NCBI GenBank assembly: GCA_022579005.1
Contig: MU401490.1
Coordinates: 1 to 64,000, forward strand
DNA from: Poronia punctata
Taxonomy: Eukaryota; Ascomycota; Sordariomycetes; Xylariales; Xylariaceae
Reading direction: 5' to 3'
Length of the DNA stretch: 64,000 bases
Each line of letters opens with the position of its first letter. The stretch's first letter is position 1. Shown here in pieces: positions 1-11,612 of this stretch. The position numbers and the translations under genes are program-made. Under the pieces are notes generated by a model. That model was given only the letters and a program-made list of their open reading frames with translations. It was not told the DNA's origin and did not search any database.

Positions 1-3000
1 TAATAGCTACTTTTATTAGCTATATTTACTAATTTTAACTATATTTTTTAATTATAATCTTACTATATATAAAAAATTACTTAATAGCTACTAAGCAATT
101 ACTTTTTTACTTATATTAATACTAGCAACATTATATATATACTTATAATTACTATAATAAACTTAAAACTAGATTTATACCTTAGTATAAAAAAAGGTTA
201 TAACTTAAAAATAAAAAAAAAAGTATAAAAGTATAAACATTTATTTAATTTTATTTTAATTTTTTAAAAGTTATTTTTAATAAACTAACCCTTTTATATA
301 AAAATAAAGAGAATATATTTATTTTATATATATAAAAAACGGATGTTTTTGTGCAAAAAGAAAGACTTTTAGTATTAAAATATTAATAATAATACTATAG
401 CTAAAAACGCAGCTTAAGCTACTAAGGCTGCAAAAGTTAAGCTAACCTAACTAAGTAAACAAAGCATATATTAGCTATATAATAGCTAACTTATAGCTTA
501 AATACTAACAAAGTTTTTTTAGCCCTTTTAATTTTAATTAAATTAGTTAGCTTTATATAAAGATAATATAAAAAGAAATTGTGCTTTAGCTATAATTTCC
601 GACTTAAAACTTAAAAAATTATGCAAAACTAATTTAAAAAATAAAATTTATTATTATTTATTTTATACATTGTTTATTGCTTTATTTTTTTATTTTATAA
701 AAGAACAAAGTCTTTGGCTACGTACATTTATTGTACGTACAAAGAACGAAGTACTTCCTGTTTTTTAGTAAAGAAACCAACAAACAACTTACTTTTAAAA
801 AATGTAGCAGTAATACCTTTTTTATTTTTTATATTTGCTTAAAATAAAAAGTGTGCTTTGCTGCTTTTAACTATTTTTTTTAATATTTTTATTTAATATT
901 TTAAAACATATGTTTTTATTTTATTTTTTTTATATAAATTAACACAATGCCCGGTTTTTTTAAATATTTTTCCTACTTTTTTGCTTTTTTTTTTTTTTTT
1001 TTATATATAATTATTAAAATCTTTTTTTAAAGCTTTATTTAGTAAACTATTTATACGTTAACTATATAAGCTTTTTTAATAATAATATAAATATTAGCTT
1101 ATATGCTTTAAAGTTTTTAATAAATATAAAGCTTTTAGTTAAATTAAACGCTATAAGTTGCTATATTTTAAAAAGCAAGTTAACTATGTTATAATAAGTA
1201 TAAAATATACTTTAAACTATAAACGCGCAGTTGCTATAAAAACTACTTTAAAGTTTTAAATTAAAAATATACTTAAAAAATAGCTATATATTTAAATAAG
1301 TGTTTATATTTAATTTAATAAAACGTTTTTTATAGCGTATATAAAAAACAATATTTAGGTAACTTATTTATTAGATTAAAAAAGCTTTATATTAATATTA
1401 GTTTTATAATAAACGTATAAAATATTTACTTTATAGTTTGCTATTTTTACTTTTAATATAAACAAGCTTTAAGTTAAAGTTTTTTTTTTTTGCTAAGGCC
1501 TTTATAAGCTTAATAATATATTTTAAAGCGCTGTTAGCAATATAAAAAAATAAGTAAACTAGCTAGCAAATATAATAACTTTAAGCAATACTATTAATAA
1601 TTTTAATTTTTAAAGTTTTAAGCATTTTTAATATATTAGTACTTATTTAAGCAATAAAAAATTAATATAATATTTTTACTTTTTGCTATTTAAGCTTAAA
1701 AATAGTTTTTTTATTTTTTTTTATAACTAGCTAAGCTTTGCTTATTTTTTTAACTAAGCTTAGCAACTATTTTTTATAAGCAATATTAGTGCTAAAATCT
1801 TTACTAATTATATAGTTTACGTTAGCATTGCTTTTATTTGTTTTTATAAGCTTTAAAGTATTTATAATAAAGCGTAGTATTAATTTTAAAACAATAAAGT
1901 AGTAAAAAATATTTAAAAACTTAAAAAAAAAGCAAAAAAGCAAAAAAGAAAAAAAACAGTTTTTTAATACTTAGCTTACTACTTTTTTAGTAAAAATTTA
2001 TATTAGCTTAATAAAGCATAAATAATATATAACTTTAAGTTATTATTAGTAAGCTAGCTTTATAAAAATTATTTAATTTAGTAAGCAAATACTTAAAAGT
2101 TATAAGTATATTATAATAATTTATATTTGCAGCTTTAAGCACTTAATAAAGCAAATTTTATTAAGTTTTTTTATTTTAATTTATTATAAAAAAAACTTAA
2201 AAAAAATATTTATTATAATTTTATTTACTAGTTTATATGCTATACTTATAAAAAATAGCTTGCAAACTTATTTTTGTTTTTTTAGTTTATATTTATACTT
2301 ATATTTTTTTTTTTAAAAAAAACTTTTATTTTTATTTTTTTATTTTTAGTTTACTTAGTATTATAGTTTAACTTTATATATTTAATTTATTACTTTATAT
2401 AATATAGCAAATTAAATTTTAGTATTTAAAAAAAACGTGCTATAAAAAATTATAGCTTTTATTTACTTTTAAAAACTTTTATTTACGCTTATAAGTATTT
2501 AGCAAAATTACTTTAAGCGTATTAACTTATTATTAAACTATATAAAACTATAAGGATTTTTAAGTAGCAAAAATATTAGCAATAATAAAATTAACTATTT
2601 ACTTTATAATAAAAAATACTTAGATTTTATTTTTTAAAAAATATAGTAAAAAAAAACGTTTAGTTTTTAGCTTAGTATACTAATTAAGCACTACTATTAT
2701 AGCTAGCTTTTAAAAAGTAAAATTATAATAAGTATTTATTTAATTTTAAAAAATTAGCTTTATATTTTAATTAAAAATATGTTTAGCTAAGCTATAAGTA
2801 CGTTTTAAAACCTTTTATTTAAAACTTTTAGCAGCTACTTAAAAAAATAGTTATAATAATAGTTTAAAAAAAATGCAGTTAATATAAAGCTTTTTATTTT
2901 AAAAAAATATATTAGCAGCAGTTATTAAATTTTTATTATAGTTAATCTTTACTTATAAAAAGCTTATATATTTAACTTAATAAACTAAGTTTTTACTTTT

Positions 3001-5230
3001 AAATATATATAAGCACTAAAGCTTTTAATAAGTATTTAATTATAAAAAATATATAAAGTTTTTATTTAAATTAGGTTTTTTTTTTATAGTTAAAATAATA
3101 GCTAATTATATAAATATTTTTACTTAGTAACTTTAATTACTTTTGTTAAGCTTTTAAATAATATAATTAACTTAATGCTTAATTAAGCACTAAAAGTAAA
3201 CTTGTTAGTATTTATTATATTAATAATATAGTTAGTAACTTAATATAAAGTTTTATTAAAGTAAAAAGGTTTTATATTTAAGCTAGCTATACTTTAGCAA
3301 CTTTTACTAACTATGCTATTTATATTTAATATTGTTATTTTAAATACTTTTACTATGTTTACTTAAAACTTAAATTTTAAAAATTTGCTTATAAAAATAT
3401 ACTTTAAACAACTATATAAAAGCGTGCTTACTTTTTTATAAACTAAGCATATTTTTAATTTAAACTTAAATATTTTATATTTTTTAAAATTAAATATTAA
3501 TAGCTTTTATAGCTTTATAAACCTATATAATAAAAATAATAATATATTATAATATTAGTATAAGCTAAAATATTTAATTAATATAGCGCTTTAAGTTTGC
3601 TGCTAAAAATAGCTTTTTAATAAAAAGGTAGTAATTACTTTAAAGCATTTTATAAAAACTTATTATTTTAATTTTTGCTTTAAGTATTTGTTTATAATTA
3701 TTAAGCTTATATAAAGATTTTATTTTATAAAAACTTAGGCTTAAAATAAAGCTACTTATAACTTATAATAAAAAAAAGCTACTTATAACTAAATATTAGC
3801 ATATTTTATTTTAAAGTTTTATAAAAAAGCTTATTAGTATATTATAGTAGTTAATTATTTTTAAATAGTAGCTTTTATTATTAATAGCTTAAAAATATTA
3901 AAATAAAGCATTATATAAATTAAAAAAAAGTTATAGTAAGTTTATAAGACTATATTTTATATATTGCCTATATTATAATATATTATAGTTATGCTTTTGC
4001 TAATATAATAAAAAAGTTAAAAATGTAAAATACTTTATATTATTTATATTATTTATTTATTTAAGATTTTAAACTAGCTAATACTTTTAACTACTAGTAT
4101 TTTTAGCAAATATAAGCTTTAAATATTATTACTATTTTAATAGCGCTTAAAAAAATAGCTAAAATCTATTTTATAAAAAAAAAAACTGCTTTAAAAAAAT
4201 AAAATTAATATAAAGCTACTTATTTTTAAACTTTTAAAACTACTATAATTAAGTTTACTAGTTTAAATATTTATAGCACTTTAAAAATATTTTTATATTT
4301 ACTATTTAGTATAGCTTTATTTACTTTTTTATAAAAAAATTATAAGTTAATAAATATTTTATTTAAATTATTAATAATATGCTTATTTAAAAAAAAGCTT
4401 TTTATTAATAGCTACTATAGCTTAAAACTAAAAAATTTACTAGTTAAAAAGTTTTAAAAAAAAGCGTAATAGTATTTAACTTATTATAAGCTTTATAGTT
4501 TTTTTATAAAAGTAAAAAAATATGTACTTAAATTTACTATTAAAAATATTATATTATAGCATTATTAGCAAAGCACGCTAAAGTAATTTATTATTAATAT
4601 AAATATAAGTTTAGCTACTACTTTATATTATAAAGTTAATAAAACTTTTTTTTAGTATATAACTTACTTTTAGCTTATTTATTTTTATAAGTAAAAAAGT
4701 TAAGTATAGTATTATATAAATATAAAAGCTTTTAATGCTATAATAGCTAAAACAAAGTTATAGTAACTAAAGCAAGCTACTATTAAAAGTAATAATAAGT
4801 AATTTTAATAAACAAAACCTTTAATAGCTTTAAATAGCTATAAAAAGCCTATTAAACAATAAAATAATAAAGGCATTATATTAATTTTATTAAAAAAAAG
4901 AGTTTTTATAATATGTTAACTTATTTTAGCTTTAAAAGTGCTAAAAATAGTAACTTTTTTAGCTAAAAAAGATTATAACGTAATTAGCATATATACTAAT
5001 TACGCTTTACGTTATAAAGTAGCTATAAAACTAAAAAAAAATAGCTTAATTTTTATTTTTATATATATAGCCCTTATTTTTGCATTGCTTTTTAAACTTA
5101 AATATTTAGCTATTTATTATATACTTAATATACTAAGTTATACTTTTTAAAATACTTTTATAAAGCTATAATTAATACAAAGCTCTTAAAACCTAGTTAA
5201 TCTGTTTACTCTAGCTAGACCTCTTTTAGT
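1..5230. repeat. RIP-degraded AT-rich island
   Basis: This block is extremely AT-rich (about 13% GC in the first 60 bases by hand count) and has no coherent coding frame. Remaining C residues stand almost only before T, and remaining G residues almost only after A, so CpA, CpG and TpG are nearly absent while TpA is in great excess. That is the expected end state of repeat-induced point mutation acting on both strands. The original sequence was presumably one or more transposons, but it is too degraded for me to name a family. A short AT-rich frame at 4938-5150 is judged to be chance. The composition change to normal GC is sharp, between about 5150 and 5400. Confidence 0.85.
719..739. repeat. 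short inverted repeat inside the AT island
   Basis: An 8-bp arm (TACGTACA) and its exact complement (TGTACGTA) flank a 5-base AT spacer. It is unusual here because it preserves CpG and CpA dinucleotides that are otherwise erased from the island. Function unknown. Confidence 0.4.
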
Positions 5231-5330
5231 ATAAAGTTAGAGTGATCTTTAAAAATCTTCAATTTTATCGCAACATATAGTATAAGATATAGCTATAAAA
5301 ATATTTCTTTTTTAATTTATAATTTTTTCT

Positions 5331-5471
5331 AAGACGGTCTTTATCTAGAGACGATCTCTAAAGTAACAGACCGTCTTAAAATTAGTACTGTCTTTGCTAT
5401 AGGACGCGCAGCTGATCATGTCCGCCTAGAGATCGTCTCACGATTTAGAGATCATTACCGTGATCGTCTCA
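5331..5471. repeat. nested inverted repeats at the island boundary
   Basis: A perfect 10-bp inverted repeat (AAGACGGTCT at 5331-5340, AGACCGTCTT at 5368-5377) encloses a second palindrome (TAGAGA-cga-TCTCTA at 5346-5360). The inner element AGACGATCTCT recurs in inverted orientation as AGAGATCGTCT at 5429-5439, and GATCGTCTCA is repeated again at 5462-5471. Such nested arms could be a transposon end (terminal inverted repeat) or a MITE remnant at the edge of the RIP island. No element family is identified. Confidence 0.5.
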
Positions 5472-5683
5472 TACAGAGGGTGCCACACGGTAATGTATAT
5501 AGGTAATAAGTACATAGGTAGCCTAAGTACTTAAAAATGCAGGCGCCGGGTGGCACACGGCCGAGTAGGACATTGACTCCGGGTAAGGTAGTTTGGCAGA
5601 GGGATTGCTTACACTGCGTTCTAGGCGTTGGCAACCGTCTGCCACTGCACAACAGCAGACGCAGTACAGGTCTAACAGCAGAT

Positions 5684-6205
5684 CTAGCACAGCCCATTAC
5701 CTTCTGCCATGAGTCCCTGACATGAAGGTGGTGTTTGGGATGGCAGGTCGGACCATTCAATCCAAAGATCCGTGTCTGAGAGGCTCCGCGCAGCCGGAAT
5801 CATCACAACGTTGGAAGCTGTTTCTTTAGCAATATTGGTTCGTTCTGGGGTTTACTCGGCAAGTCGCAGCTGTTGGCCGGTAAAGTCCTGGATGTCATCC
5901 AGGACCCACTAGATCGGGGCAGCAAATGTGACGCCTGTCCCTTTAGGTAACTTTGCCGCGGCCGTCGCCTCCTCTGCATCTTGTGGTGCGATATTGCGGT
6001 CCTCGAATCTCCTTAACCGTCGCTGACTTGACGAGCCATTATCGGGCACGCCTCTCCAGCTTTCTCGGTCGTCGTCTGGAACACCGTTGCTAGCGGTGAC
6101 CAGCCCTACAACCTGATCTAAACCGTCGAAGACGGCAGCGCCGGAGTTCGTCTTTGGTAAGGCTTTGCGCCCGATTCGTTTCGCAATTGGTTTAGGCTTT
6201 GGTTG
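5684..6205 (-). pseudogene. decayed coding frame with in-frame stops, function unknown
   Basis: One minus-strand frame runs from 6205 to 5684 with protein-like composition (mixed charged residues, Ala-rich and Arg-rich stretches), broken by stops at 5909-5911 (TAG), 5852-5854 (TAA) and 5684-5686 (TAG). All three stops are explicable as C-to-T changes in CpA context: CAA or CAG glutamine codons, or TGG tryptophan read on the other strand. The frame continues recognisably after the first two stops, which argues for a decayed gene rather than chance. No family was recognised. It lies between the AT island and another orphan minus-strand frame, so it may belong to a larger dead gene or element. 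The alternative is a random open frame in GC-richer DNA. Confidence 0.4.
5885..5905. repeat. perfect 21-bp palindrome (10-bp arms, 1-base spacer)
   Basis: The arms GTCCTGGATG and CATCCAGGAC flank a single T. It falls inside the decayed minus-strand frame, so it may be a coincidence of coding sequence. It could form a cruciform or be a binding site; nothing else supports a role. Confidence 0.45.
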
Positions 6206-6474
6206 TTAAATAATGAGGTTTGGAAATAGAAGGTTGGCGGCCCTGATGCCAGATTTTGGCAAGAGTAATGAGAGGTGGGGAGGGAGATGGTGAAACTACG
6301 CGGTGCACAATAATAATTGATGCGTGGGATATACGTGGCAGGTGGGGAATCCGGGCTGTGAGAAGTGGCTACACCCCTTTTTGGGGACGATTAGGAGTTC
6401 CCAGGTGTAGATGTCCCCATCTCCTAGTACGAGTACAGTATCACTTGGGTGTCTTATTACAACGTCCACGCCAC

Positions 6475-6990
6475 TTATGGTCCCGAAAGTCGGACCGGTC
6501 GCTCCCCCCCTTTTCGCAACTGGGGTTGATCTGAAATATGTAAGACTCTCTTGTTGTACCGGTAGCTGGAGGGTACGCTCAGAACGGTCGCTCCCGAAGC
6601 CGAGAAAAGTTCTGTTGTCTGGATCTGGCAGGGACTTAGCGCTTTAATGATGTCTGCCGACAGTTCTTGGGTCCAGTTGCCGACAATATCCAGGCCCTTT
6701 GGGTCATCGAGAGCTACATAAAACTTTCGATGCTGGGTAAGCTTTGCGGTCCACCCGATTTGAGCCTCAAATAGCGACTTGGACCAGCGGTTGTTGCCGG
6801 TCCTGGCCACTAGTCGAGGACTTCCACTGAATCCGTGAAAAAAAGTGTCCCGCTCGTCGTTGTTAGGTTCGTACGGGGACAAGGCCATGTCGACGTCTAG
6901 GCTAAGAGTTCCAATGACTTTAAGTTTGAAGATGTTATTATCCAAACCGTCTGATGACGTCTTGTTCTTCTTTTTGCGGTTTGGGGTCAA
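6475..6990 (-). CDS. orphan open frame, hypothetical or remnant
   Basis: An uninterrupted frame of about 171 codons on the minus strand. The reading-frame opening has no ATG at its left edge (the first codon counted is TTG); the first internal Met is about 34 codons in, near the residues MALSPYEPN. The composition looks protein-like, with a segment FSGSPRLVARTGNNRW that resembles, by eye, conserved stretches of uncharacterised fungal proteins, but I cannot place it in a family. With no convincing start and decayed frames on both sides, it is most likely an exon or fragment of a dying gene. An intact lineage-specific gene with an unseen first exon cannot be excluded. Confidence 0.35.
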   Translation of the reverse strand: MTPNRKKKNKTSSDGLDNNIFKLKVIGTLSLDVDMALSPYEPNNDERDTFFHGFSGSPRLVARTGNNRWSKSLFEAQIGWTAKLTQHRKFYVALDDPKGLDIVGNWTQELSADIIKALSPCQIQTTELFSASGATVLSVPSSYRYNKRVLHISDQPQLRKGGERPVRLSGP

Positions 6991-7647
6991 GTTTAGTCAT
7001 TCAGGACCCCGTAGGCGAATTCATGGCCGTAATTGCGTTGGATACTGCAAAGTATTGGGGAAAATGAAGTGGAATGGTGGTTGTGTTGTAGAAGAGATAG
7101 GTAGAAAGTCCAAATTATAATAATTGAGGAGATGGACCTTGAGAATGGTGGATGGGTCGTGGCTACCGTAGGTACGTGGTATGGTAGTAGTACTTACCTT
7201 TAAAGTCATTGTACCTACTTCAATATTAATTTTTAGAATAATGTTGACGTAGGTGCCTCCCATTAATCGAATTGCAACTGATTTGAGATTTGGGAAGGTC
7301 CGTGTCTGCCCTGGCTTCGACGTATTAAGTTGTTGAATGCAGTTTAGAGCTCCCTTATATAAGTAGGTACCTACCTATACGCTTCTGGCTGGAGTTTCTG
7401 GGCTCTTGGTTTTGCCAATTGCTCTTTCCTCTTTTTTCTTTCCATCTGACAAAGTTGCGGATATCATTCATACCGTTAAACTCTGCTTTAGCCTCCGGTT
7501 TATGTTCGCCTCCCGAGCACCCGAAGCCCCTTTACTCTGTATTTTTGAATCTCTTTTGAGTTATAGCTTTATTCCTCATCGGTAGTTTTGTAGTTGTTGT
7601 CTAATGTCCGTAAGGTGGGGTTCTGCTTTTGTCGTATGCTATTGTGT

Positions 7648-8190
7648 CTATGTGACCCATCCTTGTTGTAGGAGTTCGTGTTCTTCGAGTTGGTGATCGT
7701 CTCCGGCGGTGTTATCGTTGATCGACTGGGAGGTGCGGAGGCGCTTGCGACCATATTCGCTAAAGTTGTTAATAGTTCTCTTATTCTTCTTGCAAAGCTC
7801 TGCATTGTTATGGTTTTCGGTAGTGTCGATGTCTTCGATAATACGATCCGTAGCATAATAATGGCAGCAGCGTCGTAGTTGCGTGTTCTACACGCAAGTA
7901 GAGCATGCGCCATTGTCTAGGCCGTTGCACGAGCGACAAGTAGAGAAAGGCTTTGAACCGTGGCCCTCGACGGCACATCGCACATGACATTTGTCTACTT
8001 CGTTGCCGGCAATGTGGATAAGACAGGCTCGGAAGTGTGCTCGGTTTGATTGGAGTTATATAGCGAACCTATGCACGTCTTCCATTGTAGTTTCATTGTT
8101 AATTCCCGGGTGGGACTACTGCAGGTGGTGTAGATTTTCTTTTGTTGCATTGCGCTGCCGAATCGATATGAGTGCGATGTTTGATGAGTT
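7648..8190 (-). pseudogene. decayed Cys-rich (zinc-cluster-like) gene
   Basis: A single minus-strand frame contains a dense cysteine pattern, C-x3-C-x12-C-x2-C-x7-C-x2-C (first Cys codon at 7987-7989), preceded by a basic, amphipathic segment and followed by about 75 mostly polar codons. This arrangement resembles the Cys-rich domains of uncharacterised fungal proteins (DUF3716-like), an assignment made by eye only. The frame is broken by stops at 8116-8118 (TAG), 8056-8058 (TAA) and 7888-7890 (TAG), all in register with each other and with the final stop at 7648. Each can arise by CpA-to-TpA change. The left limit (8190) is approximate because no start codon is evident. Alternatively, small introns could remove some stops. 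Confidence 0.45.
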
Positions 8191-10242
8191 GGTAATAAGA
8201 GGATGATAGAGGGGGATGGCATAACAATGGTGAAGAGATGACAAAGAGAGAGAGAAGGGAGAGACTAAACTGAACTCGGTGCTGTTTTTTGAACTGCCTC
8301 GAAGCTTGAGGTGAAGTGGAAAAAGGCGCGGCCGATCTCCACGCGCAGAGCCCGCGGGTACTAATAGATGCGGTAGCCCTCATCGTCACGCATTCCCTGG
8401 CGATCAGCGTTGACAACAGGAATGTAATGATGGGTGGCCTAGGCTCGAACACGATTGAAAATAGTTATACTTTGTGAGCCCGAATTAGACGACATCAACA
8501 CCATCTACGACAATAATTTGTATTTTGTTGCTTTAATATCTTTCAAGTTCTATAAGGCAAATACAAAGGCAAATTAATTATCCTACGTAGTTGCGATAGC
8601 TTATAATGGGTTTATCACCTTTGACTGCATTGTTATATGCTTTGCAAAGCTGACTTTATTCGGGACTGGTCACTTGTACATGAAGCTATTAATCTCGATG
8701 ATCATCGTATTGTTGGAGTATGTGGCCAATGTCTCCCAGTATATTGTTAAGAAGCTATTCTTTTCTTTTGGTCTGCGATGCTCTAATACAAGAAAGGCTT
8801 AAGCTTATCCAGTCTCTTTATCATTCTTGTTAGATTGGTATTTGTCGAGTGCTTGGGTAAAGGCGTTGTCGTATTGTCAGGGTTTGTTAGGCTCCTCGAG
8901 ACGTTTATGCTTTGCCTAGTTGGTGAGGTCGACCGTTGCAGGTCGCTTACCTATCCGAAGGCTACGAGGGACAATGTATTGAATAGTATATTTCTCTCCC
9001 TTCTCTTTTCATTTTACAATCATCTTGCTACCTTACAAATGCGATGGTCCCCAACGACTCCCACAGCAAAAGCCCCACAAACAAGTATTGTAACCGACAA
9101 CGTCCCAACTTCGAATAGATCTTTTCCCTCACTAGGTGCAAAACATGCTGGACGATGTCATCGAGAGACATGTGCCTTTCACCATCATCTTCCCCGGTTC
9201 CGGGTGTGGATCGTCTGTTGTGGTTACTCTAGGGGGCGTATCTTCGCGCAATTTGAGTCAGACCTCATCTGATGATTTCTGCAGCATGTTCAACAGCTTT
9301 ATCTCCAATTTATTTTGATTTGCCTGAGAAGGAGTTGGCAGCACAGACGAATATAGACGCCTAGAAGGCTGAAGATGTGTGACGTGATAGTGTACGTATT
9401 ACAGACGCCTTGAGGATATCCGGCACCATTAGTTGTTTTGTCAGCAGAGATGTCAAGGCTCTCAATGCGTCTGATGATGCGGTAGTCTGGGGGTAGTTGT
9501 AGTTGGATCATTTGACCATCCCGATTCTCCCAAGATACACAAATGTCCCTTCATAAATTATATGTATATACAAACAGGACGAGTTTTCATAGCTTGCTGG
9601 ATTCTTTCCCCCCCTTTTTCCTTGTGCCGCAAACCACTTTGGCTTATACGAGCAAAAAAAAGGGGCCAGGGGGGGCAATGTTAAAACGATAGCAACTACC
9701 TATGGAACAATCAATACAGCTGTTCTAAAAAGCATCGAGTAAAGGGCTGGTGATGTCGATATGTATAGCAAAGATGCAGACACACCCGACATATCTAGAT
9801 AAACGCATGCAAAGACAGTAATATCAATGTTTCCTGTCCGTTTATGAAAATTGTAAAGTAAAGACAGGAGCAAGTGCTTGCGCTGTACCGGGTACGTACC
9901 GCTTGCTTACAAACTTCTAGTCTAACCTCATCTGGTTAGGTATTCGAGGCGGATGTGGCTCAAGGCTCAAGCTGCTCCCCTGTCCAGGCTTGGAGAGTCC
10001 CACAGTATAGTGTAATGAGGCTTGTGTGTACCTGTTACGTATTACTCCCATTATACCCGAAGCATTGGATTCGTATTGAAGGCAGTACAAAACTACAATA
10101 ATTCCTCCTGCCAAAAACTTCCATATAACAACCGCTGCAAATTAACGATTAACAAAAAACGAAGGACCGAACCCAACCCTAAAACTATAAAAAAAAAGAA
10201 GAGGGACCTGCGCGACAGGCAGGCAATCCGGAGGGGAAAAAA
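8191..10242. other. intergenic stretch upstream of END3, no supported gene
   Basis: Normal base composition with several short frames, none with a good start, codon pattern or recognisable motif. A 60-codon plus-strand frame at 9136-9318 is the best of them but is not convincing. The last roughly 250 bases should hold the END3 promoter; no clear TATA element was seen. Confidence 0.5.
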
Positions 10243-11612
10243 ATGGCCCCGCGCATCGAGCCTCAGGAGATCGAGACATATTGGAACATCTTCTCAACAC
10301 GGACCAACGGCGGCAAGTTCCTGACGGGTGAACAAGCCGCGCCTCTCTTGAAGAACAGTGGTCTACGGGATGATCAGCTCGAGCGCGTGTGGGACGTTTC
10401 CGACGTCGATAATGATGGCAATTTGGATTTCGAGGAGTTCTGTGTCGCTATGCGCATCATCTTTGACATAGTAAATGGGGTGTGTGTTGCCGTCCCCTCT
10501 TTCGCTTCGTCCTTGAACGTGGTGGGAAAAAAAGCCAAAGTTTACCTAGGTTAGGTGTGTTAACATGGGAAGTTTAGGAATACGCCGACGTTCCTACGAC
10601 ATTGCCGGATTGGTTGGTGCCCGAGTCGAAATCACATCTGGTACAAGCCAACCGAGCTCTTACCGGCAAGCAGGTACAGTTTGAGCAGGTAGACGACGAC
10701 TCGGACACGCCGGGGCTGAAGGATGGGTTCGACTGGTATATGAACCCCAAGGACAAGGCCAAATACGAGTCAATATACCAAGAAAACAGAGACATGCGGG
10801 GCGAGATATCCTGTAGGTATAGATTAAACCACTAAGGTTTTGCTTTTTATGCCCCAAACTAACTAAAAATCTCTGCCGTAGTCAACGCCCTCGAAGACTT
10901 GTACGAATCCCTCGACGTACCCGACACCGACATCCGATCAGCATGGAATCTCATCAACCCATCCGCCTCAACCACAATCAACAAAGACGCATGTCTCGCC
11001 TTCCTACACATCCTGAACAACCGACACGAAGGCTTCCGCATCCCCCGCACAGTACCCGCATCCCTCCGCTCATCGTTCGAGAGGAACCAAATCGATTACC
11101 AGCTAGACAGCGAGCGAAACTCGGCCGCCGCGTCCAGATGGGCCGCCAAAGCCGACGAGACCACATCCACAGGACGCAAGGCCAAGTTTGGTGACCAGTA
11201 CCTGACGCGTCTCGGACGCAGTGGCTTCAAGACGGCCGGCACGGACTTTAGCACGGCCAAGACGGACGCCGAGTGGGAGGAAGTGCGGCTGAAGAAGCAG
11301 CTGGCCGAGCTGGACGCCAAGATGGAAAAGGTCGAGGTCGAGGCGAACCGGCGGCGCGGCGGGAAGCGCGATAGCAAGCCCGCGCTTGTGAAGAGGGAGC
11401 TGGAACAATTGCTGGATTATAAACGTAAAGAGCTAAGGGAGCTGGAGGAAGGCGGTGGGAAGGCCAAGGTAGGGGGAAATCTACGGGGCGTCGCGGATGA
11501 TTTGCAGACTGTCAAGGAGCAGATTGATGGACTCGAGGCGCATTTGTCTTCGCGTACGCAGGTCCTTGAACAGTTGAGGAGGGAGATTGAAGATGAGAAG
11601 GCGGGGAGGTAG
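10243..11612 (+). CDS. END3: END3, EH-domain endocytosis protein
   Basis: Three exons, 10243-10479, 10578-10812 and 10882-11612, give about 400 residues, the normal length for fungal END3. It is a subunit of the Pan1/Sla1/End3 complex that couples actin to endocytic coat sites at the plasma membrane. The N-terminal EH domain (residues about 5-100) contains an EF-hand loop, [14 protein letters not shown] second EH-like domain spans about 130-230, and the C-terminal third is a charged coiled coil rich in Lys, Glu and Leu. Introns (98 and 69 nt) are bounded by GT-AG; the first ends just before GAATACGCC and the second splits a Phe codon. The start is the ATG at 10243. It is convergent with the next gene, with about 400 bp between the two stop codons. 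Sequence conservation makes the identity secure. Confidence 0.95.

Noticed and set aside
4938..5150. 70-codon hydrophobic frame in the AT island
   Set aside because: Its composition follows the local AT bias (Ile, Leu, Tyr, Lys, Phe), it has no family features, and random frames of this length are expected in such low-GC DNA.
5455..5760. 101-codon minus-strand frame
   Set aside because: It overlaps, in another frame, the decayed reading frame and its continuation; no motif, Cys/Arg-rich composition typical of a shadow frame.
8835..9272. 145-codon plus-strand frame
   Set aside because: It opens with a non-ATG codon and shows no family motif; composition changes abruptly along its length.
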